Source: Bacteroidota bacterium
Lineage (GTDB): Bacteria; Bacteroidota; Bacteroidia; AKYH767-A; OLB10
Assembly: GCA_016717325.1 (NCBI GenBank)
Contig: JADKFV010000034.1
Span: 1-59,171 of the forward strand
Direction of reading: 5' to 3'
DNA: 59,171 nucleotides
The notes below the pieces were generated by a model. The model saw only the letters and a list, made by a program, of their open reading frames with translations. It did not search any database and had not been told where the DNA came from. Shown one piece after another: positions 9,127 to 16,544 of the stretch (positions are counted from its first letter, which is position 1; every line of letters begins with the position of its first letter). Position numbers and translations under genes: made by a program.

Positions 9127-10403
9127 TTAGCTCGAATCATTCATTTGCTCGTGATGGTTTTTCCTATCATACCTTGTATCATAACAACAATATTTGGTTA
9201 GGATGTCAATAGTATCAGAGGCATCAAATATTTTTCTTTTTATTAAAGCCATTATTTCAGCCATTACATTTACATTGTCTTTTAAATACCTTACAAGCTT
9301 AAGTAGGCTAATGGCTTTGCCTGTTTTTTTAAATACTACTTTGCTAATTACTTCGTAGATAAATTGAGTAACGACCAATAGCCATATCATTTTACCTTTG
9401 AGAATAAATTTGAGTTGATTTTCGGAAACATCGTGTATATTATCGAAGTTAAGGTGGCTTTTCATGGATTTAAAATTATTTCTATTCGCCATCTCAATTT
9501 ATATAATGAAAAAATATCTTCGCTTGTTATTTCATCATCATCAATAGATGTAAAGTAGATTGACCAAGAGAGCAGTTGTAATAACACATTACTAGGTGTG
9601 CCACTACTAGACTTTTTTAATTGACGTCTTCTTTCATTTGCAATAGCATCACTTACTTTGTCGGCACACAATGTTACAATTACACCATCAGGGCTTCCAA
9701 TTCTAACTTTTGCCTTTAGTTTCTTTTTATTCTTTACAAGTTTATATACATCAATTACCTTCCCAGTGTTAACGTTATAATATTTAAAAACATGATAATA
9801 CCTGTAAATAAAATCGGCCTTATGGGCGAGGATACATAACATTTCTGCAATGGTGCAATAGCCTCTGTCTCTAATAATAAGATCTCCATTATTGATTTGC
9901 AATTTATGTGCAGCAGATTTATCATTTATAGAATAAGAGTCGATTGAAAAAAGGGTGAAAGTATTTGTTAGAATATCTAAAGCAACTTGCACTCTTGCAT
10001 TGGCTACTTGTGAGAAATTATTTTTAACTCCTGAAAAAAACTCATAAAGTCTTTGTGGGAGTTTAATGATGGAGCTATCTTGAATTACGATTCGCCTGAA
10101 TTTAGATTTGAGTTTGCTATTTGCAATTCCAAGTTTTGTTTGAAGTAGCTCGTTGAAAATTTTATCAATGAATACGATAAAAAATTCTTTACTCATGGCC
10201 TTGTGCAAGGCTTGCTTGGTAACACACTTATCGATATCATCTACAAATGTGCTGGCCATAGTATTAAAACTAACAACCTCCTTTGTTACGTTATGTAGCA
10301 GAGCCAAAAGATAGTCTAACCCATCTAGCTTTCTGATTCGTTCAATGAATTTATTCTCGATAGCCAAGCTTATTGAGTTTGGTTCGATCGAACCCAAGAT
10401 CAT
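9127..10403 (-). pseudogene. IS4-family DDE transposase, split by one frameshift
   Basis: Read from ATG at 10403 (MILGSIEPNSISLAIENKF), the protein carries a DDE core: first Asp in VIQDSSIIKLP, second Asp in LIIRDRGYC, and the IS4 Y-(2)-R-(3)-E-(6)-K signature in YKLRWRIEIIFKSMK. The last motif is only complete across a frame change near 9487, where one T seems to be missing (the first frame ends IEIILNP-stop). With one base restored the product is 425 residues, normal for the family. Two earlier starts (10454, 10502) are rejected because they lie upstream of the likely transcription start. Whether the copy is active depends on whether the frameshift is real; no -1 slippery heptamer is evident. 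The C-terminal part ends around KNHHEQMNDSS. Confidence 0.8.
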
Positions 10404-10433
10404 GTAAAAAATTAATGTATTTATCCATAAAAT

Positions 10434-10497
10434 CAAAGGTATGGAATAAAACATAAAAAATAGTATATATACTATTATAATATATACACTACTTTTG
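10434..10497. promoter_or_regulatory. Divergent promoter region with a 16-base palindrome
   Basis: Two -7 boxes face away from each other: TACCTTTG on the minus strand (10434-10441) for the transposase and TACTTTTG on the plus strand (10490-10497) for the AbrB-like gene. The perfect palindrome ATAGTATATATACTAT at 10460-10475 covers the expected -33 zone of both. A repressor bound there would shut both promoters; that the AbrB-like protein is this repressor is an inference. Confidence 0.55.
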
Positions 10498-10515
10498 CAC
10501 AAAATAAAATATGAA

Positions 10516-10725
10516 ATGGGTTATAAAGTAAAAATACAACGAGTAGATAGAGGTGCTACAAAATCATTCTATGTCAACTTTCCAGCTGCAGTAGCAGAGG
10601 CAAGTAAAATAGAAAAAGGTGAAGATATGGAATGGGTTATCGAAGATAAGAACACATTTGTGCTACAACGAGTAAAGAAAATTGAGCCGAGGACAAGTAA
10701 ACCTATGCCTCTTAAAAAAAAATAA
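10516..10725 (+). CDS. Small AbrB/MazE-like swapped-hairpin DNA-binding protein carried by the IS
   Basis: The 69-residue protein MGYKVKIQRVDRGATKSFYV continues as NFPAAVAEASKIEKGEDMEW and VIEDKNTFVLQR. The pattern R-SF-V-(N/L)-P-x-A-(V)A-A-x-I-KGE-x3-W-x-IED-x4-L-R is that of the AbrB/SpoVT/MazE swapped-hairpin fold, which binds palindromic DNA as a dimer. The ATG at 10516 is used because the upstream in-frame TTG at 10495 lies inside the -7 box. It is transcribed away from the transposase across the palindrome at 10460-10475. It could be an autoregulator of transposition or an orphan antitoxin; no toxin-like partner is next to it. The C-terminal tail (PMPLKKK) is basic. Confidence 0.65.
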   Translation: MGYKVKIQRVDRGATKSFYVNFPAAVAEASKIEKGEDMEWVIEDKNTFVLQRVKKIEPRTSKPMPLKKK

Positions 10726-11081
10726 CGAGCTAAGTATTCCTTAAGTTGACGTGTATGCCTTACAGGACAAAGACATACATGCGCACATTCTTTTACCAAG
10801 CGGTAATCCCTACGGGATAAACACATTTAAAATAGTAGTTCACTTAATTTAGTACAATGTGATTATATGCTTTGTTGCTTAACTTAATGACATTGCCCGT
10901 AACCCTAAAGGGTGCCATCACTCGTCTTCTAACAAACAAGAATTTTCAATTTGCATCATTTATTTTAGTATACTATTCTTAAAACTGAAATGCTGTAAAC
11001 AAGATAAGTGCGGTTGCGCCCTTTAGAGTTCAGGGGTGAGCGAGGGCAATTTCCGTATCTTCTATTTGCTTTTCATTCGAA
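10726..11081. other. IS right flank and REP-like sequence, no gene
   Basis: It holds the right inverted-repeat arms (about 10741-10768, 10791-10821, 10878-10889) and a further small palindrome ACCCTAAAGGGT at 10902-10913. No coding signal was seen on either strand. Confidence 0.6.
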
Positions 11082-12584
11082 CTACTCCAACCTCACCACA
11101 TTACAACTCCCCTCCCCACTCCGCCACCTCATCTTACAAAAGTAAACCCCCTCAGCAAACAAACTTATATCCACAGTCTTATACTGACTCCATTGACTTA
11201 CCCTCTCCGTACGTATACATGCACCGTTAACATCATAAATCTCCAACACACCCACATCCTTATCTACCGGAAACCACAAGGTAAATTTATCGTGGGTGGG
11301 GTTATTGAACACCGTAACTTTCTTAACTTTCCCACTTTCTAAACTTTCATAACTCAAATTATTGCACAACCCATTTGCACCCAAAAAATAATTGGGATGG
11401 TTGGGGAGAGTGTTGAAATAAAGAGCTGGCAATTGCAACGCATGTTGCATTACATTACATGCAAGGCCAGGGCTATCAGGCTGGTCTATCACGCTCATAT
11501 AGTGTGTGCTGTTGCCGCTTGTAATGTAAATTTTACCATCGGGGGCGAGTTTTGTGTTCATGAATCCAACCAAAAAATTAGTATTCATAATGGTATCAAT
11601 ATAACCATCACTTACAGAAACAATAATCCTTGAATTTGAAATATCAGTTGAATATAAATCAAACTGATAAATACTATCTGCATTAGTAACATAAGCCAAA
11701 CTTTCATTGGGTGAAAATTCTATACCAGCTCCAAAGCTAAGTCCTTGAGGAATAATAATATGTTGAGCATTAGAAAGTAAGCCACTGCATCTATCAAAAT
11801 CAAAAAGCTCTATGTGGCCATTTGTTACATAATCAGCTTGAGCATAGCCTAACTTTGTCCCACCGCTTGAAAATTTCAATTCACCCCAACCTTGTTTTCT
11901 TATTTGCCCAATTGCTTGCGTATCGGGTGCGCTTATGCCATAAGGTGTTACCAAAAGTTTGTAAAAAATATTGCTGTAAGAGCGCATACAAATAACCCAC
12001 CAATCTCGCCCATTGCCATGTTTGCAAGCTGCTATCTTGCCAAGGTTAAGTGAGTCATTTATAAGTATAACATTTTTATTTGCTGTCACAGCGCCTAATC
12101 CATTATTCAAAGTCATATCTATCTCGCTATACATTAAATTTAAACAATACCTGTAAGCCCAAGCATCATTTGTACTATGAAATAAATAGTATTTGTTATT
12201 TTCAGTGGGGTTAGGGATGACAAGATTGGCTTGTGGCACATCCAGACCATAAGGAAATACATTTTGCTTTGATGACGGGCTTATAGAATCACCATTGAGC
12301 ATAACACTATCTGAGGCATCAAATATATCATAGCCATTTGTATAAAACTTTAAATTGCCAAGTGAATCACTTATATTGCAATGAGTATGAGCAAGATGCT
12401 GTCCTCTGATATTGTATGTTATGGTTGGATTTCCGTTAAAAAAATCAATATCTGTATTGCCAAAAGGCAAAACAACAGAATCGTTTCCATATCCTTCTAT
12501 CCATAAATTATTTATACCTTGTTGTGCTGTGGCTATACTATTGAACAAAGCAACCATAAGTATTATGTTTCTTATTTTTTTCAT
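11082..12584 (-). CDS. Secreted propeller-like protein with T9SS type A sorting domain
   Basis: The 500-residue protein starts MKKIRNIILMVALFNSIATAQ, a signal peptide. ATG at 12584 is preferred over the preceding in-frame GTG. The body has repeated blade-like segments (SDSLGNLKFYTNGYDIFDAS, HGNGRDWWVICMRSYSN, GGTKLGYAQAD, SPNESLAYVTNADSIYQFDL), a pattern of WD40-like/beta-propeller proteins of Bacteroidota. The last about 75 residues (VTVFNNPTHDKFTLWF to NVVRLE) form a type A C-terminal domain for export by the T9SS and surface attachment. It is a paralogue of the gene at 31526-33067 (shared HGNGRDWW and SPN-x-YVY/T motifs). The binding target is unknown. It stands alone, facing the IS. Confidence 0.82.
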   Translation of the reverse strand: MKKIRNIILMVALFNSIATAQQGINNLWIEGYGNDSVVLPFGNTDIDFFNGNPTITYNIRGQHLAHTHCNISDSLGNLKFYTNGYDIFDASDSVMLNGDSISPSSKQNVFPYGLDVPQANLVIPNPTENNKYYLFHSTNDAWAYRYCLNLMYSEIDMTLNNGLGAVTANKNVILINDSLNLGKIAACKHGNGRDWWVICMRSYSNIFYKLLVTPYGISAPDTQAIGQIRKQGWGELKFSSGGTKLGYAQADYVTNGHIELFDFDRCSGLLSNAQHIIIPQGLSFGAGIEFSPNESLAYVTNADSIYQFDLYSTDISNSRIIVSVSDGYIDTIMNTNFLVGFMNTKLAPDGKIYITSGNSTHYMSVIDQPDSPGLACNVMQHALQLPALYFNTLPNHPNYFLGANGLCNNLSYESLESGKVKKVTVFNNPTHDKFTLWFPVDKDVGVLEIYDVNGACIRTERVSQWSQYKTVDISLFAEGVYFCKMRWRSGEGSCNVVRLE

Positions 12585-12656
12585 CACCTTTATTTTATGA
12601 TGGTTATTTTTCCAAAATTTAAAATGGCATCATCACAATTAATTTTATAATGATAC

Positions 12657-12816
12657 ATGGACGCGGCCCCGCTCCTGCAAGAGTCCTCGCTTGTGGCTCA
12701 TGAAATAATTTTGCAATGTGCATTCATTTTATTAGATAAATTTTTATTATACAAAGATATAATTTTGTTATTTAAAATTGTTAACAAAACAACCACAAGC
12801 GTGGACGCTGGCGGCA
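12657..12816. repeat. Inverted pair of REP-like sequences
   Basis: A GC-rich stretch at 12658-12700 (minus strand GAGCCACAAGCGAGGAC) and an inverted partner at about 12789-12812 (ACCACAAGCGTGGACGC) enclose about 90 AT-rich bases. The shared core CCACAAGCGwGGAC is not coding. The rest of the gap 12588-13091 holds only the terminator at 12980. Confidence 0.5.
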
Positions 12817-12979
12817 GCAAATGCAAATACTTGAACCTACAACATTTCGGTCGGGGCAGGCACTGATTAATCTGATGGCATGGATGGGAACTTATAATTC
12901 AAATGCACAAAAAGCGAAAGCCATTATCTACTCCTCACAGCAATTCATCGTAAAAAATTCAGGTAAAAAAAACAAAAAA

Positions 12980-12996
12980 CCCAACGAAGCGTTGGG
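12980..12996. terminator. Bidirectional intrinsic terminator
   Basis: CCCAACGAAGCGTTGGG is flanked by A runs on one side and T runs on the other, so it works in either direction. On the minus strand it lies just beyond the MoxR gene. Confidence 0.85.
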
Positions 12997-13091
12997 TTTT
13001 TTGCATTTATACTTTTGTTTAATGCTTCTTTTTTCTGCTAATGTGGCTTACAGATTTTTGAATTAATTTCTATAGAATTTATTATTGCCTT

Positions 13092-14066
13092 TTAACTCTT
13101 GATCAATGTATCGATAATACTTTCTACCGAAACACTCTCTGCTTCGGCCTTATAATTTTTTACAATACGGTGTCTTAAAATTGCAGGTGCTACGGCTTTT
13201 ACATCTTCTATATCGGGCGAATATTTTCCATTTAAAATGGCGTGGCACTTTGCGCCTGTAACTAAGAATTGCGATGCGCGTGGTCCTGCACCCCAAGCAA
13301 TATATTGGTTCGAAATATCGGCAGCAGTTTTTGTTCCCGAGCGGGTTTTTGATGCTAATGAAACAGCGTAGTTAAGCACATTATCAGGAATAGGAATTCT
13401 TTTTATCAATTGCTGGAAATAGAGAATCTCTTCGGCATCCAATATTTTATCTAATGTTGGATTGTATGATGATGTAGTGTTTTTTACCACCGTTACTTCT
13501 TCTTCAAAAGTTGGATAGGTTAACATTACATTAAACATAAAGCGGTCGAGTTGTGCTTCGGGCAATGGGTAGGTTCCCTCCTGCTCTATCGGATTTTGTG
13601 TTGCCAAAACAAAGAAAGGCGAGGCAAGTTCGTAGCGCTTACCGGCAGTAGTTACGGCACGTTCCTGCATGGCTTCGAGCAATGCAGCTTGTGTTTTGGG
13701 AGGAGTACGATTTATTTCATCGGCCAAAATTATATTGGCAAACAATGGTCCTTTTATAAATTCAAAATGCCGTTGGTCATTCAATATTTCGGTACCAATA
13801 ATATCGCTTGGCATAAGGTCGGGCGTAAATTGAATACGGTTGTACGTTAATCCCAACACACGTGCTATGGTATTAACAAGCAATGTTTTTGCAAGGCCCG
13901 GCACACCCACGAGCAAACAGTGTCCATTAGTAAAAATAGAAATAAGCACATCGCGTACTATTTCATCCTGACCAATAATTACTTTACCTATTTCGTCACG
14001 TAATCGATGATAGGATTTTTTTAAATCATCTACAGCTTCCACATCGGTGGCATAATTCTTACTCAT
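13092..14066 (-). CDS. MoxR family AAA+ ATPase
   Basis: MoxR ATPases act as chaperones, usually for metal-cofactor enzymes or envelope complexes. The 324-residue product has Walker A GVPGLAKT (about 58-65), Walker B ILADEINRTPPKTQ (about 117-130), the sensor 1 region FFVLATQNPIEQEGTYPLPEAQLDRF, and the sensor 2/lid domain with RASQFLVTGAK near the C-terminus. In Bacteroidota such genes often precede a DUF58 protein and von Willebrand A-type proteins; here no such partner follows, since only a terminator lies downstream. It is the last gene of a minus-strand run of folding factors, which fits a role in envelope protein maturation (inference). Confidence 0.93.
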   Translation of the reverse strand: MSKNYATDVEAVDDLKKSYHRLRDEIGKVIIGQDEIVRDVLISIFTNGHCLLVGVPGLAKTLLVNTIARVLGLTYNRIQFTPDLMPSDIIGTEILNDQRHFEFIKGPLFANIILADEINRTPPKTQAALLEAMQERAVTTAGKRYELASPFFVLATQNPIEQEGTYPLPEAQLDRFMFNVMLTYPTFEEEVTVVKNTTSSYNPTLDKILDAEEILYFQQLIKRIPIPDNVLNYAVSLASKTRSGTKTAADISNQYIAWGAGPRASQFLVTGAKCHAILNGKYSPDIEDVKAVAPAILRHRIVKNYKAEAESVSVESIIDTLIKS

Positions 14067-14139
14067 AAAAATATTTTATCTTAAAAAATGTTGCAAATTA
14101 AATCAATTGAAGTGATGAAAAACCAAAGATTTGGTTAAC

Positions 14140-15492
14140 CTATTTGTTTAGCCATTTTGCACAGGCGCTATTATTTTTAAATTCGTCATCCATGCGAAAG
14201 TATGTTGAGCCTTTTTTACGAGCTATCCATTCGTCCAAAGCTTTGGTTTCTTTTTCGGATGAAGCCACGCCTTGCAGTCGCTGGTAGTCGTCTTTCAGGT
14301 TTGCTACATGTGGCACAGTTCTGTTGAGCAGCATCAAAATTCTATAACCAGTTTTTCCGTCTGCTGCGGTATAGGTTAAAACCTTTGTCATTTGTCCGGG
14401 CTGCAACTGATCGAGTTGAAAGAAAGTAGACGGTTCTACCTGATCGGTCTCGAAGCGTGTACTGCCACTTTGGGGATTCACTATTTTTCCACCATTAAAT
14501 CTTGTTTCGTTATCGTCCGAAAATTTTATTGCTGCTTCACTAAAAGTCATCGAGTCGTTTTTTATCAGGGCGGCAATACTATCAAGGAAATTGGCCACAC
14601 GAATATTGTCGTCATCGGTAATTTGTGGGCGCAATAATATGTGGCGGGTATTAAATTTCTCGCCTCTGCGTTCTATCATTTGAATAATGTGGTATCCAAA
14701 TTTGGACTCAACTATTGCCGAAACCTCACCGGGTTTAAGTTTAAATGCGGCAGCTTCGTATTCGGGCACCAGGTCGCCACGGTTCATAAAGCCCAGTTCG
14801 CCACTATTTTTTGCTGAACCTTTGTCGAGGCTGTATAACACTGCAAGTGCACCAAAGTCTTCGCCTTTCAACACCCGTTGACGGTATTCTTCGAGCTTGG
14901 CTTTGCATGTTGTTTTGGATTCTTCGTTATAAGCCACCGTAGCTGTAATTTGTGCATATTCAACTTCGGTATTTATTAAAGGTAAACTATCTTTTGGAAT
15001 CGACTCAAAATAATTGCGCACGTCTTCGGGAGTTACAGAGGAATTTTTTGTCACTTTACCTTGCATCTGTTGCACCAATAGCTGATCTTTTATAGTGGGT
15101 CGAAATTCTTCTTTAAGTTCGATAATTGATTTGTTGTAATATTTTTCTAATTCCTTTTCGCCACCAAATTGTCCAATAAAATAGGCAAACCTGCGGTCGA
15201 GTTGCTCTTCCACCTGCGATTCCGATACTTCAACACTATCGAGCATGGCATGGTAAAGCAGCATTTTATTGGTCATCAATTGATTAAAGATTTGACTTCG
15301 CATGGCAGGGTTAGCATAATTTCCCTGAGCTATATACTGTGCGTATTGTTGCTCGAGTTCGCTCAATAAAATTATTTTATTTCCTGCAACACCTATTATT
15401 TTATCAACGGTTTTGGGTTGAGCAAAACCTATGCAGGTAATACAAACCAATGCGATGCAGGCAATGTTACTTTTTAAATATTTCAAATTCAT
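14140..15492 (-). CDS. SurA-type periplasmic peptidylprolyl isomerase
   Basis: The 450-residue protein has a signal peptide (NLKYLKSNIACIALVCITC, cleavage after GFAQ), a SurA N-terminal chaperone region (VDKIIGVAGNKIILLSELEQ) and two parvulin (PpiC) domains. The first spans about 170-270 (EYAQITA ... GELGFMNRGDLVPEYEAAAF ... GYHIIQMIERRGE); the second, weaker, spans about 275-380 (NTRHILLRP ... GGKIVNPQSGS). SurA proteins escort outer-membrane barrels through the periplasm. ATG at 15492 is preferred; an extension to 15528 would add 12 residues before the signal. It overlaps the end of the upstream lipoprotein gene by 26 bases, so the two are probably translationally coupled. Confidence 0.9.
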   Translation of the reverse strand: MNLKYLKSNIACIALVCITCIGFAQPKTVDKIIGVAGNKIILLSELEQQYAQYIAQGNYANPAMRSQIFNQLMTNKMLLYHAMLDSVEVSESQVEEQLDRRFAYFIGQFGGEKELEKYYNKSIIELKEEFRPTIKDQLLVQQMQGKVTKNSSVTPEDVRNYFESIPKDSLPLINTEVEYAQITATVAYNEESKTTCKAKLEEYRQRVLKGEDFGALAVLYSLDKGSAKNSGELGFMNRGDLVPEYEAAAFKLKPGEVSAIVESKFGYHIIQMIERRGEKFNTRHILLRPQITDDDNIRVANFLDSIAALIKNDSMTFSEAAIKFSDDNETRFNGGKIVNPQSGSTRFETDQVEPSTFFQLDQLQPGQMTKVLTYTAADGKTGYRILMLLNRTVPHVANLKDDYQRLQGVASSEKETKALDEWIARKKGSTYFRMDDEFKNNSACAKWLNK

Positions 15493-16345
15493 TCTTTTTA
15501 AGTGCATTATCATATGCGGCATTTTCAAGTTTTGTTATCAAGTCCAACTTGCGCTTATTTATTATCAGGTTTCGAATATTGTTATTTTCAAAACTTAATG
15601 GTGAAAGACTTTCCTTAATTTTAAAATCGTAAAAACGCACAATGGTAACACTTCCCGAGTCGGGTACTTCAATAACTTTGGTGCTTTGCAGAAACTGTTC
15701 TTGATTGTATGTCTTAATTCCGGTACGTAGCATAAGGTCGGCAAACGAAAGCCATGTATCATCATTCAAAAAATAATCGAACGCATATTGAAGGCAAAAA
15801 TTGTCTACTTTTTCTCTGTCTGCTTCTACAGATGATACCATCCATTGCTTTAGCTTTTTTAAATCCTGCGTATTACTATAGAACTTTGCGTATATACACC
15901 TTGTAATATTTTCTTTAAGCAGGAAATTGTTTTTATTATCTTCATAAAACTTATTTATCTCTGCTTCATTCACCAGGGTATCGAGTTGCTTTTTGATAAT
16001 GGCTTTTTGATAAGCATAAGTAATAAGCGAATTGCGGTATTGGCTTACCTGACTTTCAACCTGTTTTTCGTAGTCGCCAATACTCTCCTGCGCTTTGTGA
16101 AGCAGCACTTTTTCTTTTATCCAGTTATCAATGTATGATTTTACAATCATCATGCTGTCGTCAGCTTTTGTATTGGGCGGAACTAAATCAACAATATCAA
16201 TTTCGTACAGATAATCATCAAAAGCACGCGCCAGTTGGCGGCCTTCATTTTTTTTGCTGTCTTTATCGTCAAGCATACCACATCCGGTTATGCTGCAGAT
16301 AACAGCAACCAAAATTGTAAGAAATAATATTTTAATTAGTTTCAA
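15467..16345 (-). CDS. Lipoprotein of the periplasmic folding cluster, PPIase-related without recognisable PpiC domain
   Basis: The 292-residue protein starts MKLIKILFLTILVAVICSIT and has a lipobox ending ITGC (Cys at about 22), so it should be lipid-anchored. The rest is largely helical (NWIKEKVLLHKAQESIGDYE, YAYQKAIIKKQLD), like the N- and C-terminal chaperone parts of SurA/PrsA. No isomerase domain is visible: after KFYEDNKNNFLLKENITRCIYAKF the usual HILV and F-x-G motifs are missing. Its place between two parvulin genes, with coupled overlap to the downstream one, supports a helper role in outer-membrane protein folding. This is an inference from context. Confidence 0.75.
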   Translation of the reverse strand: MKLIKILFLTILVAVICSITGCGMLDDKDSKKNEGRQLARAFDDYLYEIDIVDLVPPNTKADDSMMIVKSYIDNWIKEKVLLHKAQESIGDYEKQVESQVSQYRNSLITYAYQKAIIKKQLDTLVNEAEINKFYEDNKNNFLLKENITRCIYAKFYSNTQDLKKLKQWMVSSVEADREKVDNFCLQYAFDYFLNDDTWLSFADLMLRTGIKTYNQEQFLQSTKVIEVPDSGSVTIVRFYDFKIKESLSPLSFENNNIRNLIINKRKLDLITKLENAAYDNALKKNEFEIFKK

Positions 16346-16386
16346 TTTTCAATCTTTTCAAAATTACATCGAAAGGTTTTAAACAA

Positions 16387-16417
16387 ATAAAGCGAAACAA
16401 ATATGCTTCGCTTTATT
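16387..16417 (-). terminator. Hairpin downstream of the large PPIase gene
   Basis: An 11-base stem AATAAAGCGAA pairs with TTCGCTTTATT around a 9-base loop. It lies between the stop of the 651-residue PPIase (16545) and the next start (16345). T-richness after the stem is modest, so it may attenuate rather than fully terminate. Confidence 0.5.
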
Positions 16418-16544
16418 TATACTAAGAGTAGTTAGATTTTCGAATAAAAATATCGTACTCCTAGTAATGCCGAACAATTTCAATTTCTTGTTTTTTCAAA
16501 ACCTATGTTGTTTCGGTAATATAAAAAACTTGAGAATTTATCGA

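Larger units (their letters stand above)
8977..10889. mobile_element. IS4-type insertion sequence with nested inverted repeats and an AbrB-like passenger gene
   Basis: A transposase gene and a divergent small gene are bracketed by three nested inverted repeat pairs. The outermost is CATTAAGTTAAG at 8977-8988, matched in inverse at 10878-10889. Next is a perfect 31-base pair at 9000-9030 and 10791-10821. Innermost is an imperfect pair at about 9101-9127 and 10741-10768 (core GGCATACGCGTCAACTT). The innermost pair hugs the genes and may be the true terminal repeats; the outer pairs may belong to a larger element or to REP-like DNA it entered. No clear target-site duplication was found. The exact ends are therefore uncertain, but the mobile nature is well supported by the transposase. 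Confidence 0.7.

Noticed and set aside
9462..9492. Programmed -1 frameshift in the transposase
   Set aside because: No X-XXY-YYZ heptamer or A6G-type slip site is evident; the break is a short T run like the other indels in this window.
12657..13066. Two short plus-strand frames between the IS-side cargo gene and moxR
   Set aside because: They cover REP-like repeats and the bidirectional terminator and show no protein-like pattern.
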